Shown here: positions 13,381 through 22,321 of the stretch, one piece after another
Layout: every line of letters starts with the position of its first letter
How positions within the stretch are numbered: the first letter of the stretch is position 1
Source of the DNA: Codonopsis lanceolata
Taxonomy: Eukaryota; Streptophyta; Magnoliopsida; Asterales; Campanulaceae
Assembly: GCA_013146195.2 (NCBI GenBank)
Contig: CM028384.1
Location: forward strand, 78,836,728-78,900,727
Reading direction: 5' to 3'
Length of the DNA: 64,000 nt
Translations under genes and position numbers: made by a program
The notes under the pieces: generated by a model
The model's input: the letters and a program-made list of their open reading frames with translations, nothing else
Database searches by the model: none
Told to the model about the DNA's origin: nothing

Positions 13381-15196
13381 GTAAGTTACAACATCTCTTC
13401 TTATTTCTTTTAGCCTCATTGATCCTAGGGAAAACAATCTTGCTATATGAGGTCAATGAGAGCACATAGGACTTTGTAGAGATGCCATGTTCTAGATTAT
13501 GTTATGTGATGAATTTGGGTTGTATGAACAGATTATAGACCTATTATAAACCATGATTTTAATGTTATATAGGTGTAGTAATGTATGATATATCATGCTA
13601 CTTTGTTGTTAAGTGTTGGAGCATATTGGATGAGATAGTTAGGCTTGTAGAAATGCCATGATCTTGTATGTGCTAAATGATGTATTTCAGGTTGTGTAAA
13701 CAGATTATGATCAGTTTGTAAATCATAATTTTAATGTTATTTAAGTGTGATAATGCATGATAAGTCATTCCATCTTGTTGTTTAAGCATTGGGAGCATGT
13801 TTGGTGAAATAGTTAGGCTAGTAGACATGCTATGTTCACGTATATGCTAGATGTTACATTTTTGATGGTATGATCAGATTATAAACATGTTATAAACAGG
13901 TTGTAAACCATGTTTAAGATGTTATTTATATGTGATAATGTATGACAAATCACCCTACTTTGTTGTTTAAGCATTGGGAGCATGTTTGATGAAATAGTTA
14001 GACTTGTTGAGATGCTATGATCACGTACATGCTAAATGCTACATTTTAAGTCGTATGATCAGATTATAAACAGGTTGTAAACCATGTTTAGGATGTTATT
14101 TATGTGTGATAATGTATGCTAAATCACCCTACTTTGTTGTTTAAGTGTTGGGTGCATATTTGATGAAATGACAAGAATGTATATGCCTAGTTTGTGACTT
14201 TGATTCTATGTTTCATACTTGATTGTTTGATTGGGGTTTTATGGGTTTAATGACCTTAGTAACCTATTTAATTACGTTAGTATGGACATAGGAGAGTATT
14301 GAGGCCAATGGCTTCTATACCCTAATTTTGAAAGATTGACTATGACTCAACGGAGTTGACCATTGGGTTAGTATGACATTAAGGAGTAATAAGCCTAAGT
14401 CCTACGAATTTTGGGGTAGTATTAATGGGGGTTAAGCCTCCAAGCATTTTAAAGTGTATGAAGAACACTTGATGATTAGAGCCTTGATTTTATCTCTAAT
14501 GAGATTACGTGCTAGTTGTGAATTAGAAGCATGACTAGATGATTGTAGAGTACATGCCTACCTATTTGAGCATATGAATATGAATTACGTGTGCTTGAAG
14601 TTTGAGTCCAGCTGGAGTCGGTTTGTTGAGTCTTTGGGGCGGGACGATGCATCATCTTCACGAATTGTGAGATTCGTGATTTTGATGGATCGCCGCGCCG
14701 GATTGCACACACCCTCTATCGATGGCCACGGTAGGGAAGTAGTTGATCTTAGTTGTACTATGGAAACATGACTTTGATAACTATCGGAACTCGAGCGGGG
14801 AAATGTCTCGGGGACGTCGATATCCACGAAAGGGATATCGAGGACACATAAGTTTGGCACATGTTTTTGCAGGAGCAACATGCGCGGATAAAGGGTAACG
14901 ATATCACCTCCCTTTTGTATGAATTGACTCACGAGTGCTATATGTGAATAATGTGCTACGTGAATATCATATGATATGAAATGATGGTTGATTGAATTAA
15001 TGAAATGTTATACTTGTTGATAACATGATATTCAAGATTGTTAAGTATGAATGCCTTGACATGATTATTTATGAAATGTATATTATGTCAATTGCATGAA
15101 TTATTATTGTTGAGCATGATGCCATGACAGGAAGTTATGTTAGTAACTTGCTAAGTCTTTATGACTTACTTTATTTGTTTTGATTGTTTTCCCTAG
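13381..15196 (+). other. putative intron inside the LTR
   Basis: A strong donor AAG|GTAAGT at 13381 and a pyrimidine-rich acceptor TTGTTTTCCCTAG ending at 15196 both have counterparts at the same relative places in the copy 2 LTRs and in the solo LTR. If used, splicing would remove 1816 bp including the tandem repeats. There is no transcript evidence. Confidence 0.4.
13482..14178 (+). repeat. four ~172-bp tandem repeats within the LTR
   Basis: Units start at the ATGCY words near 13482, 13653, 13827 and 14012 and each contains variants of cagattataaac, taatgttatttaRgtgtgataatgtatg and gttgtttaagcattgggagcat. Unit lengths are about 171, 174, 185 and 166 bp. The copy 2 LTRs have a single equivalent unit. 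Confidence 0.85.
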
Positions 15197-15831
15197 ATCC
15201 GAGCCGTGCTAGTGGTTCGAAGTGATTATCAAGATACGTTGAAGAAGCTTGGGACAAGGTTGCTACCTTGTTAATTTTAGTACTCTTTTCTTTTGGCAAG
15301 GACGACGGGACATAAAGTTATATAAACTTTATGTGGGGTAGCAAGACTTGATGCGTTTGTTTAATTAGTACTTATTGTTTTGAGAGCCGACATATGTTAG
15401 TCGTGCCTATGTATTTATGTTGATCATGCTTTTGTTGTTTAACCATGTATTGGTTTGTTTAATATGTTTATTATCCGGCATGTTTTTAGCCGTTAAGCAT
15501 GCTAGACTAGAGTTCTAGACTTAGTTTAATATTGGGTTCCGCCGCCGCGGCCGATGACTTGATATATAATTGCCATAAATTGTTATATGTGCCTATTGTT
15601 GCGTCCACATGATTTTATTTTTGGACCAAGAGATTCATTATCTCTAAGGTTGTATTAGTTTGAGCTTGTTAGCTCAGCGCCACTGCTTTAATTATTATAC
15701 GCTCCGCATGTGTTAAAGTTTTTATGCACGCTTATGGCCTTACCCACTATTTGCTACTTGTTTTCTTTACGTGCCTTTTTAGGCGGCACAACCTCGGGGT
15801 CTCGTATTGGGACTCGGGTCGGGTCGCCACA

Positions 15832-16244
15832 AAGTGAGTCCCTTGGTCATTTATTATGGCCTTAGGTACTCCATATCTAGCAAACAAATCTTCTACAAAT
15901 TTAACCACTGTTTTGCCATCATTTGTCTTGGTTGCTACTGCTTCGATCCATTTAGACACATAATCAACTACTACCAAAATATATTCACAATTATTTGACA
16001 ATGGAAAAGGACCCATGAAATCAATACCCCAAACATCAAAGATTTCAACAACCAAATTAATATGCAAGGGCATTTCGTTTCTTTGACACTTATCACATGT
16101 TCTTTGACACTTATCACATGTTCTATAAACACAGTTCACAATCTCTAGAAACAGTTGGCCAACATAAACCAGATTGTAAAAATTTTTAGCGGTTTTGTTT
16201 CCACTGAAATGACCTCCACAAGAGTATCCATGGCAAAACTCCAT
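15832..16244 (-). pseudogene. Athila integrase, N-terminal and core part
   Basis: Joins element cDNA to chromosomal DNA. Visible in order are a zinc-binding H-H (CHGYSCGGHFSG) and C-C (CDKCQ) pair, the core WGIDFMGPFP with the first catalytic aspartate, and NDQGTHF with the second. The frame then runs into the foreign LTR at 15831, so the catalytic glutamate and C-terminus are lost. A perfect 21-bp tandem duplication at 16081-16122 repeats RTCDKCQ within the zinc finger. The frame is continuous with the RNase H region except for one TAA at 16251-16253. Confidence 0.85.
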
Positions 16245-16250
16245 AATACC

Positions 16251-17240
16251 TTATTGGTCTTTTTCTGGAATACATCTCCTTATTAAAGAGTCTGAACAAA
16301 TTTTATATAAATGAGGTGCTTCCCAAAAATAATTTTTGGTTTCAGCCAAAAATTTCTTCTTTTCATAATGATCAAAATCAGGATTTATGATGTCAGACAC
16401 ATAATAATTAATAAAATCTGCAGACCAAGGATCTGAATCTTTAATGGCTAAAAGTTGCTCATCGGGAAAATCTTCATTAATGGGAATTGGATCATCAAGA
16501 AATTGACGTTCAAGCAAGAGCGAAAATTCTAATCTAGACAAATGATCAGTTACAACATTTTCAGTTCCCTTTTTGTCTTTAATTGTGATGTCAAATTCTT
16601 GTAACAATAGCATCCATCTAATTAATCTTGGCTTAGCATCTTTCTTACTTAATAAATATTTTAATGCAGAATGATCAGAAAATATTATCACCTTTGATCC
16701 TAACAGATATGATCTAAATTTTTCTAAAGCATAAACAACTGCCAAAAACTCTTTTTCTGTTGTTGTGTAATTTAATTGTGCATCAATTAGAGTTCTACTA
16801 GCATAATGGATCACATGAGGTTTTCTATCTACCATTTTTCCTAACACGGCTCCTATTGCAAAATCAGATGCATCACACATGATTTCAAAAGGAAGTGACC
16901 AATCAAGGCCAGATAAAATAGGGGCGGTAGTTAATTTTTCTTTCAATAAATTAAATGCTTCCAAACACTCTTTATCAAAAATAAATTATGTATCTTTTGC
17001 TAATAAGTTACATAGAGGCTTACAGATTTTGGAAAAATATTTTATAAATATTCGATAAAAACCAGCATGTCCTAGAAAACTTCTAACACCTTTAACAGAA
17101 GTTGGAGGGGGTAGTTGTGAAATAACTTCAATTTTAGCTTTATCAACCTCAATACATTTATTAGACACAACATGCCCTAAGACAATTCCATGTTTAACCA
17201 TGAAGTGACTTTTCTCCCAACTTAAAGTTAAATTTGTTTC
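16251..17240 (-). pseudogene. Athila RT connection and RNase H
   Basis: Covers GIVLGHVVSNKCIEVDKAKI (end of RT, thumb) and RNase H with FEIMCDASDFAIGAVLG, TTTEKEFLAVVYALEKFRSY, FSDHSALKYLLSKKDAK and DHLSRLE. RNase H degrades the RNA strand of the cDNA hybrid. The D, E and D catalytic residues are visible. A stop at about 16984 (after LLAKDT) and a one-base frameshift at about 17240 separate this from the RT core; otherwise the reading is continuous. The length is normal for Athila. Confidence 0.88.
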
Positions 17241-17907
17241 ACAACATCTTTTTAAGGACTGATGTAAGATTTTCTAAGCAATGGTCAAAAGAATTTCCAA
17301 AAACTGAAAAATCGTCCATGAAAACTTCAACACATCTTTCAACTAAATTTGAGAATATAGAAATCATGCATCTTTGAAAAGTAACTGGTGCATTACATAG
17401 TCCAAAGGGCATTCTCCTAAACGCAAAAGTACCAAAAGGACATGTAAAAGTTGTTTTCTCTTGGTCTTCGGGTGCAACAGGAATCTGATTGAAACCAGAA
17501 AAACCATCAAGGAAACAATAATACTCATGACCGGCTAGTCTTTCAAGGATTTGGTCAATAAATGGCAAAGGGAAGTGGTCTTTCCTAGTTGCCGCATTTA
17601 ATTTTCGCAAATCAATGCACATTTTATAACCATTTATTGTTCTTGTAGGGACTAATTCATTTTTTTCATTTTTAACAACTGTAATTCCTGAATTTTTAGG
17701 AACTACCTGAACAAGACTAACCCATTTACTATCTGATATAGGATAAATTATACATGCATCTAGAAGCTTAAGAACTTCTTTTCTTACGGCTTCTTCCATA
17801 TGTGGGTTAAGTCTTCTTTGCCTTTCTCTTGAAGGTTTATTACCTTCTTCTAGATGTATTTTATGAATGCACATAGACGGACTAATACCTTTTAAGTCGG
17901 CTAGAGA
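17239..17907 (-). pseudogene. Athila reverse transcriptase core
   Basis: RNA-dependent DNA polymerase domain. Motifs: KEVLKLLDACIIYPISDSKW, NGYKMCIDLRKLN, DHFPLPFIDQILERLAGHEY, PFGTFAFRRMPFGLCNAPVTF and the catalytic EVFMDDFSVFG (the YxDD box is here FMDD, normal for this lineage). It reads in frame from the upstream protease ORF except for a single TAG at 17908-17910, where the lineage usually has tryptophan. The enzyme core looks complete, but the copy has a frameshift at its 3' end. Confidence 0.9.
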
Positions 17908-19143
17908 CTATCCTATAGCTTCTCTATGTGTCCATAAAACTTTTAACAAACTAGCTTCTTGCTCTTCAGTTAAATCGGCTGCTATAATAACAGGTAAGGT
18001 TTTACCTTCCCCTAAAAATGCATATTTTAAGTGGGGTGGTAATGGTTTTAATTCATTAACCGGAGGAGATTTAATAGAAGGCATAAATTCATAATTTTCC
18101 GCTTTAATGGTTTCTTTTATTTTAACTTCCTCGGTCTTTACTTTATCATCTTCTTTATTTTCTACTTCGACATTCTCTATCTCAATTTCTTCAAAAAGAG
18201 ATTTTAAAATCTCTACTTCATCATCCTTAATTTCATTACTTACTTGTTCTACTTTTTCAGATTCATCAGAATTATTTTTTGATTCTTTCTTTTTAAGGGC
18301 TTCTAACTTCTCTTTTTCTTGTCTTTCTTCCTCTTCTATTTCTCTTTCAATCTCATCAATGTCAATTTTTATAGGAGGGATAGGACTATCATCATAAACT
18401 ATAAATCTATCTCTCTCATAGTCTTCATCTTTATTATCTTCTTCAAACGTTTCAGATGATAATTTTTCGATTTCATCAATGGAAAAACATGCATTTATGT
18501 CACTAGGTCTATTCATAGCATCAAAAACAGATATTTCAACAGTTTCACCTAGGACTGACATTGTGAGTTTACCGTTCTTCACATTAATCATTGTATTGGC
18601 AGTGGCCATAAATGGTCTGCCTAACAATATAGGGACTTCATTATTAGTACATATCTTCCTTTCCATCTCTAGAACCACAAAGTCGGCTGGAATGATTAGT
18701 TTATCAACATGAACTAGGATGTCTTCCACTATACCCAAAGGATATTTAACTGAACGATCAGCTAATTGTAATTGCATAGTAGTGGGTTTTAGTTCTCCTA
18801 ACCCTAATTGTTTATAGACCGCAAAAGGCATCAAGTTAATACTTGCTCCTAGATCTAGCATTGCTTTCATCTTTTTAGAGCTTCCCAAGGAAACTTGGAT
18901 ATTAAAGCTATCAGGATCTTTCAACTTAGGGGGTAGTTCGGGTTGTAAAACAGAGCTTACGTTTTCAGAAACAATAATCTTTTCATTGTTTTCAAACTTG
19001 TGTTTCTTTGAGTGAAGATCTTTGAAAAACTTTGCATAAGATGGAATATTTTTAATAACATTAAGCAAAGGAAGATTAACATTCACTTTGGATAACATAT
19101 TATTATAAATTTCCGTAAATTGTTTGTCCATTCGGTTTTTCAT
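17908..19143 (-). CDS. Athila aspartic protease and linker ORF
   Basis: A 411-residue open frame. Residues around 60-170 carry a retroviral-type protease with the active-site stretch AMLDLGASINLMP and ILLGRPFMATA near the flap/C-terminal half. DLGA instead of DTGA/DSGA is usual for Athila. It is followed by a long acidic and lysine-rich linker (runs of E, K and D, residues about 225-350) before the RT. The N-terminal part continues gag in another frame, so a frameshift near 19145 has split gag from pol. It would process the polyprotein; by itself it is probably not expressed. Confidence 0.85.
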   Translation of the reverse strand: MKNRMDKQFTEIYNNMLSKVNVNLPLLNVIKNIPSYAKFFKDLHSKKHKFENNEKIIVSENVSSVLQPELPPKLKDPDSFNIQVSLGSSKKMKAMLDLGASINLMPFAVYKQLGLGELKPTTMQLQLADRSVKYPLGIVEDILVHVDKLIIPADFVVLEMERKICTNNEVPILLGRPFMATANTMINVKNGKLTMSVLGETVEISVFDAMNRPSDINACFSIDEIEKLSSETFEEDNKDEDYERDRFIVYDDSPIPPIKIDIDEIEREIEEEERQEKEKLEALKKKESKNNSDESEKVEQVSNEIKDDEVEILKSLFEEIEIENVEVENKEDDKVKTEEVKIKETIKAENYEFMPSIKSPPVNELKPLPPHLKYAFLGEGKTLPVIIAADLTEEQEASLLKVLWTHREAIG

Positions 19144-19220
19144 AAGTCTTCTTGGAAACGGAATTATGGAGGAACATATGGTGGTGGAGCCACATAAGGT
19201 TCCTCTTCTTCTTGTTCTAA

Positions 19221-20834
19221 TTATTTTTCAACTTCGATTGTATTCTCTTCATTTTGAACCACTTTTTCTTGTTCCTTATTTGGAACTTCTACTTCTACTT
19301 CTACTTCTTGATTAATCGATTCATTCTTATCTTTACTATTATCATTATCCTTTTCAATTTCTTTTTCAGAATTTTCTACTGTATCAGGCACATTGGAAGA
19401 ATGAACAGGATCACTTACCTCTTTACCTATTACCTTACCGCTTCGCAAGACGGTGATTGACTTAACTTGCTCGGTTTGACTAGGGAACTTCCCTTCTTCT
19501 CTTTTCTCTGCTTTAGAAGTCACAATGTGCATCTTTATATTTTCAATCTCTTCAAGCATATATTTCATCAATGTTGCTTGACCTTTACTTGCTCCATCTT
19601 GCTTTGGAACTTCTTCAATTCTTAATTGATTTTGATTTGGAAATTGTGGAGGTTGAGGTGGTTGAGGTTGGAATTGCTGAGGTTGTAAAGGCTTATTTCC
19701 TCCCCAAGAAAAGTTAGGATGATTCCTCCAACCAGGATTATATGTGTTTGAATAGGGATCATTCCTAGCCCTTTGAGGGTACATATTCATAGCATTAGCC
19801 TGTTCAGCATACATAGCACTTGATGGACAAAAATTAGTAGCATGAGAATATAATCCACATAAAGCACATGCTTCTTGAATTTGCCAATTTTCAAATTGAG
19901 CTTGTGTACCTGATTTATCTTGAATTTGATATAGACTCTTATTTTTACCTCTAGCACTTTTCTGTTGAGAATTAATACTTAACATCTCAAATAATTCCTC
20001 TAGTGCTTTTAGTGTCATTCTATTAATAGAACCACCAGCTGCACTATCAACCATAGTTTGTAAGCCTGACGAAAGACCATGATAAAATTGAAGCACTAAC
20101 ACGTGTTGAGCCAAATTATGATGAGGACACATAATGAGCATATTTTTAAATCTATCCCAAGACTCATGGAATGTTTCACCTGGTTCATTTTGGAATGACA
20201 TGATTTGTTTTCTATATTCAGTAAGAGATGCATGCTTATAGAATTTACTCATAAACAAATCATATAATTGAGCCCAAGTATAAACACTACTAGGTGTTAG
20301 GTTCATAAACCATCGTTTTGCCAATTCTTTTAATGCACTGGGAAAATATTTCATTTTAATTTGATCTTCAGTCAACCCTCCTAAAGGAAAAGTACTCATC
20401 ATGTATTCATATTCTCTTAAGAAACTGACAGGGTCTTCATGAGGCATCCCATGAAAAGATGGTATAGCATTAAAATAATGACTTTTTAATTCAAAGTTTC
20501 TTACAGCGTCTGGCAAGACTAAACATGATGTCACAACATTTAATGAAGGTCTACTAAAGTCATTAATAGTTCTTTGATTTACTACCACTTCCATATTTAT
20601 TCTCGCAGGTTCTTCTTCTCTTTGATTCCTGTTAACTGGGTTAACTGGATTTTCAGGATTTTGATTAGTATTATCTTCCATTGTAGGATCAACCAGAGGA
20701 TCCTCTTGATTCAATTGTTCTTGATTATCAGGCTGGGAAGCTAGACTTTCAAGATCTTCTTGATTTCTTCTAATATTATTTATATCTTGATTCAGTTCTA
20801 CCAATTTAAGATTCAAAGATCTACGACCGTGCAT
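19221..20834 (-). CDS. Athila gag protein
   Basis: A 537-residue open frame starting with MHGRRSLNLK and encoding the particle-forming protein. Residues about 120-275 form the retrotransposon gag core (FHGMPHEDPVSFLREYEYMM, ALKELAKRWFMNLTPSSVYTW, SFQNEPGETFHESWDRFKNML). A zinc-knuckle-like CALCGLYSHATNFCPS follows near residue 330, then a Q/P-rich stretch and an acidic tail. The start codon is the first ATG after the primer site and is consistent with a leader of about 150 bases. The frame closes at 19221 shortly before the protease ORF. Confidence 0.9.
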   Translation of the reverse strand: MHGRRSLNLKLVELNQDINNIRRNQEDLESLASQPDNQEQLNQEDPLVDPTMEDNTNQNPENPVNPVNRNQREEEPARINMEVVVNQRTINDFSRPSLNVVTSCLVLPDAVRNFELKSHYFNAIPSFHGMPHEDPVSFLREYEYMMSTFPLGGLTEDQIKMKYFPSALKELAKRWFMNLTPSSVYTWAQLYDLFMSKFYKHASLTEYRKQIMSFQNEPGETFHESWDRFKNMLIMCPHHNLAQHVLVLQFYHGLSSGLQTMVDSAAGGSINRMTLKALEELFEMLSINSQQKSARGKNKSLYQIQDKSGTQAQFENWQIQEACALCGLYSHATNFCPSSAMYAEQANAMNMYPQRARNDPYSNTYNPGWRNHPNFSWGGNKPLQPQQFQPQPPQPPQFPNQNQLRIEEVPKQDGASKGQATLMKYMLEEIENIKMHIVTSKAEKREEGKFPSQTEQVKSITVLRSGKVIGKEVSDPVHSSNVPDTVENSEKEIEKDNDNSKDKNESINQEVEVEVEVPNKEQEKVVQNEENTIEVEK

Positions 20835-20989
20835 AAAAATAAATTAAAGCAATTTAAAAACAACTAACTATTAAAAGCAAAATAAAATCTTTTTGTATTT
20901 TTATTTTTATAAAAATTTGAAAATTAAATTAAAAACGAAATTAAATTAAAAACTACGCTACCAACAAACTAACTACGTGAACTAGCTTG

Positions 20990-21007
20990 TCCCCGGCAAC
21001 GGCGCAA
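20990..21007 (-). other. primer binding site, Asp-tRNA type
   Basis: The minus strand reads TTGCGCCGTTGCCGGGGA, one mismatch from the TGGCGCCGTTGCCGGGGA primer site typical of Athila. It lies six bases inside the LTR edge at 21014. Confidence 0.8.
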
Positions 21008-21906
21008 AAAACTTGATCGATGTTTTATTTAATCTTTTTCCTTGCAAGTGGACAAGACTATTATAGAATAGTATTGGAAGCAAGGGTCGAACCCACAGAG
21101 ACAAGAGATCAGGAACAATACACTTTATTGATAGCAAATTATTAATCTAAAGGGGTTTTTATATTTATTTTATTCTAAACTACTATTAATATTTAGGTAT
21201 TTAACTAATTAGCAGTAATTACAGATATGAAGATCTTATGGTAGGTGGCAATCTAGGATTCTGGGTTTCACTTGTATCTCTTTTATGTTCAATTCATAAT
21301 CAGTATCATTCAATTTCTTGGGTTCGTTCACTAAAGATAGATATAGTCTGTTGAACTATTGGTTCAGCCTCCATCCCCGCAACATTCATCCATTCTATAT
21401 CCTAAGCACAGGAACTTTCAATCTAGCTATCACCTAGATTATGATCTATCTGTCACCTAGATCATGTATGAACCTGGTCTTAACTTATCACTCTCGTGCA
21501 TCGATAGGTCCAATTTATTGTGATGGTGAGCCAGTGTACGACATATGCACATTGGTCATGCAGTTATCCGCACCTCTAGGCCTTTATTATTTGCGATTAC
21601 ATTCATTTGTTCAAAGCAAAATAATAGAGGGATTGATAAACACCACAATCAACAAGAATTGAATGAACATATAACTGAATTAAAACATAAATTCGATACA
21701 AGTTAACTCCCACCTCCTAGATTATGGATGATTTAGTTTATCATAGACAATGAACAACACATGGAGATGAACGGAAACATGATCTTGATCTTTATAAATT
21801 ATAATTACACAATCTAACTATGTTATACAACGTAAAAACTATCTAAAATCTATCTAAGAAGTTTCATTGTTTTTCTTTCTTTCTACGGCTCTTGGCATCC
21901 GACTTC

Positions 21907-21914
21907 AATTTATA
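21907..21914 (-). promoter_or_regulatory. TATA box of the Athila LTR
   Basis: TATAAATT on the minus strand in a GC-flanked context (CCCGGGTATAAATT). The palindromes at 21974-22106 are 60-200 bp upstream, so they sit in the promoter region. Confidence 0.65.
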
Positions 21915-21973
21915 CCCGGGAGTTGTAATCCAATCAAAACACTAGTGAAAATACGAAAAGTTTGCATTCTGAC

Positions 21974-22106
21974 CACCTTGCGGTCACAAGGTGTTGGGTA
22001 CCTTGCATCCGCAAGGTCTCCAGTTTCTTTGGCCTTGGATTTCTGACTTCTTCAAGCTGCTGTCCACCTTGCGGGGGCAAGATCTGGGTACCTTGCGATC
22101 GCAAGG
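21974..22106. promoter_or_regulatory. cluster of four GC-rich palindromes in Athila LTR
   Basis: 21974-21993 CACCTTGCGGTCACAAGGTG, 22001-22016 CCTTGCATCCGCAAGG, 22068-22081 CTTGCGGGGGCAAG and 22091-22106 CCTTGCGATCGCAAGG, the last a perfect 16-bp palindrome. They form two pairs with 7-9 bp between members, each pair followed by TCTCCAG. The imperfect members differ from the palindrome by CpG-type transitions. The same arrangement is found in Tekay LTRs. Confidence 0.8.
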
Positions 22107-22321
22107 TCTCCAGATTGGACATCTTTCGTTCTTCTTCATTTTTCAACTTTGGCCCTTCTTGGAATTTGCACATAAAACCTTGGAGTTTTGCATATTTTTA
22201 CCAAAAACCCTGAAACTTACAAAACTCACCGAAAACATATATTAGTAGCCAAAAGCCTCGTGAAATAGCATAATTTAAGTCATAGAAGCATATAAAATCG
22301 ACGTATAAAATACATCGATCA

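Larger units (their letters stand above)
12354..15831 (+). mobile_element. 3' LTR of Tekay-type Gypsy copy 1 (3478 bp)
   Basis: Starts TGTAAAACCC right after a polypurine tract and ends GTCGCCACA, the same termini as the copy 2 LTRs (TGTAATACCC ... ACCACA). It abuts Athila integrase sequence at 15832, so this element inserted into the Athila copy. It is 516 bp longer than the copy 2 LTR because of an expanded internal tandem repeat (13482-14178). It contains a palindrome pair and splice-like signals described separately. Confidence 0.9.
15832..22321 (-). mobile_element. Athila-lineage Gypsy element, 3' part truncated
   Basis: Order on the minus strand: 5' LTR (21014-22321), Asp-tRNA type primer site, gag, protease, RT, RNase H and integrase, then an abrupt junction with the LTR of a different Gypsy element at 15831/15832. 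The RT motif GITVVKNEKNELVPTRT and the protease DLGASINLMP are characteristic of Athila. The region downstream of integrase and the 3' LTR are not seen in the window. The frames have only a few stops and shifts, so the copy is younger than Tekay copy 1 pol looks, yet it is the host of that insertion. Confidence 0.9.
21014..22321 (-). mobile_element. 5' LTR of the Athila element (1308 bp)
   Basis: Bounded by a perfect 9-bp terminal inverted repeat, TGATCGATG at 21014 and CATCGATCA ending at 22321. The inner edge agrees with the primer site. It contains a TATA box and four GC-rich palindromes upstream of it. Confidence 0.85.

Noticed and set aside
14574..14932. Overlapping frames of 65-115 codons on both strands
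   Set aside because: They fall inside the Tekay copy 1 LTR, and similar frames recur at the homologous place in the other LTRs (47660-48221, 55102-55659) without protein-like conservation.
18107..18397. Serine-rich 96-codon frame on plus
   Set aside because: Shadow of the acidic E/K-rich linker of the Athila ORF on the other strand.
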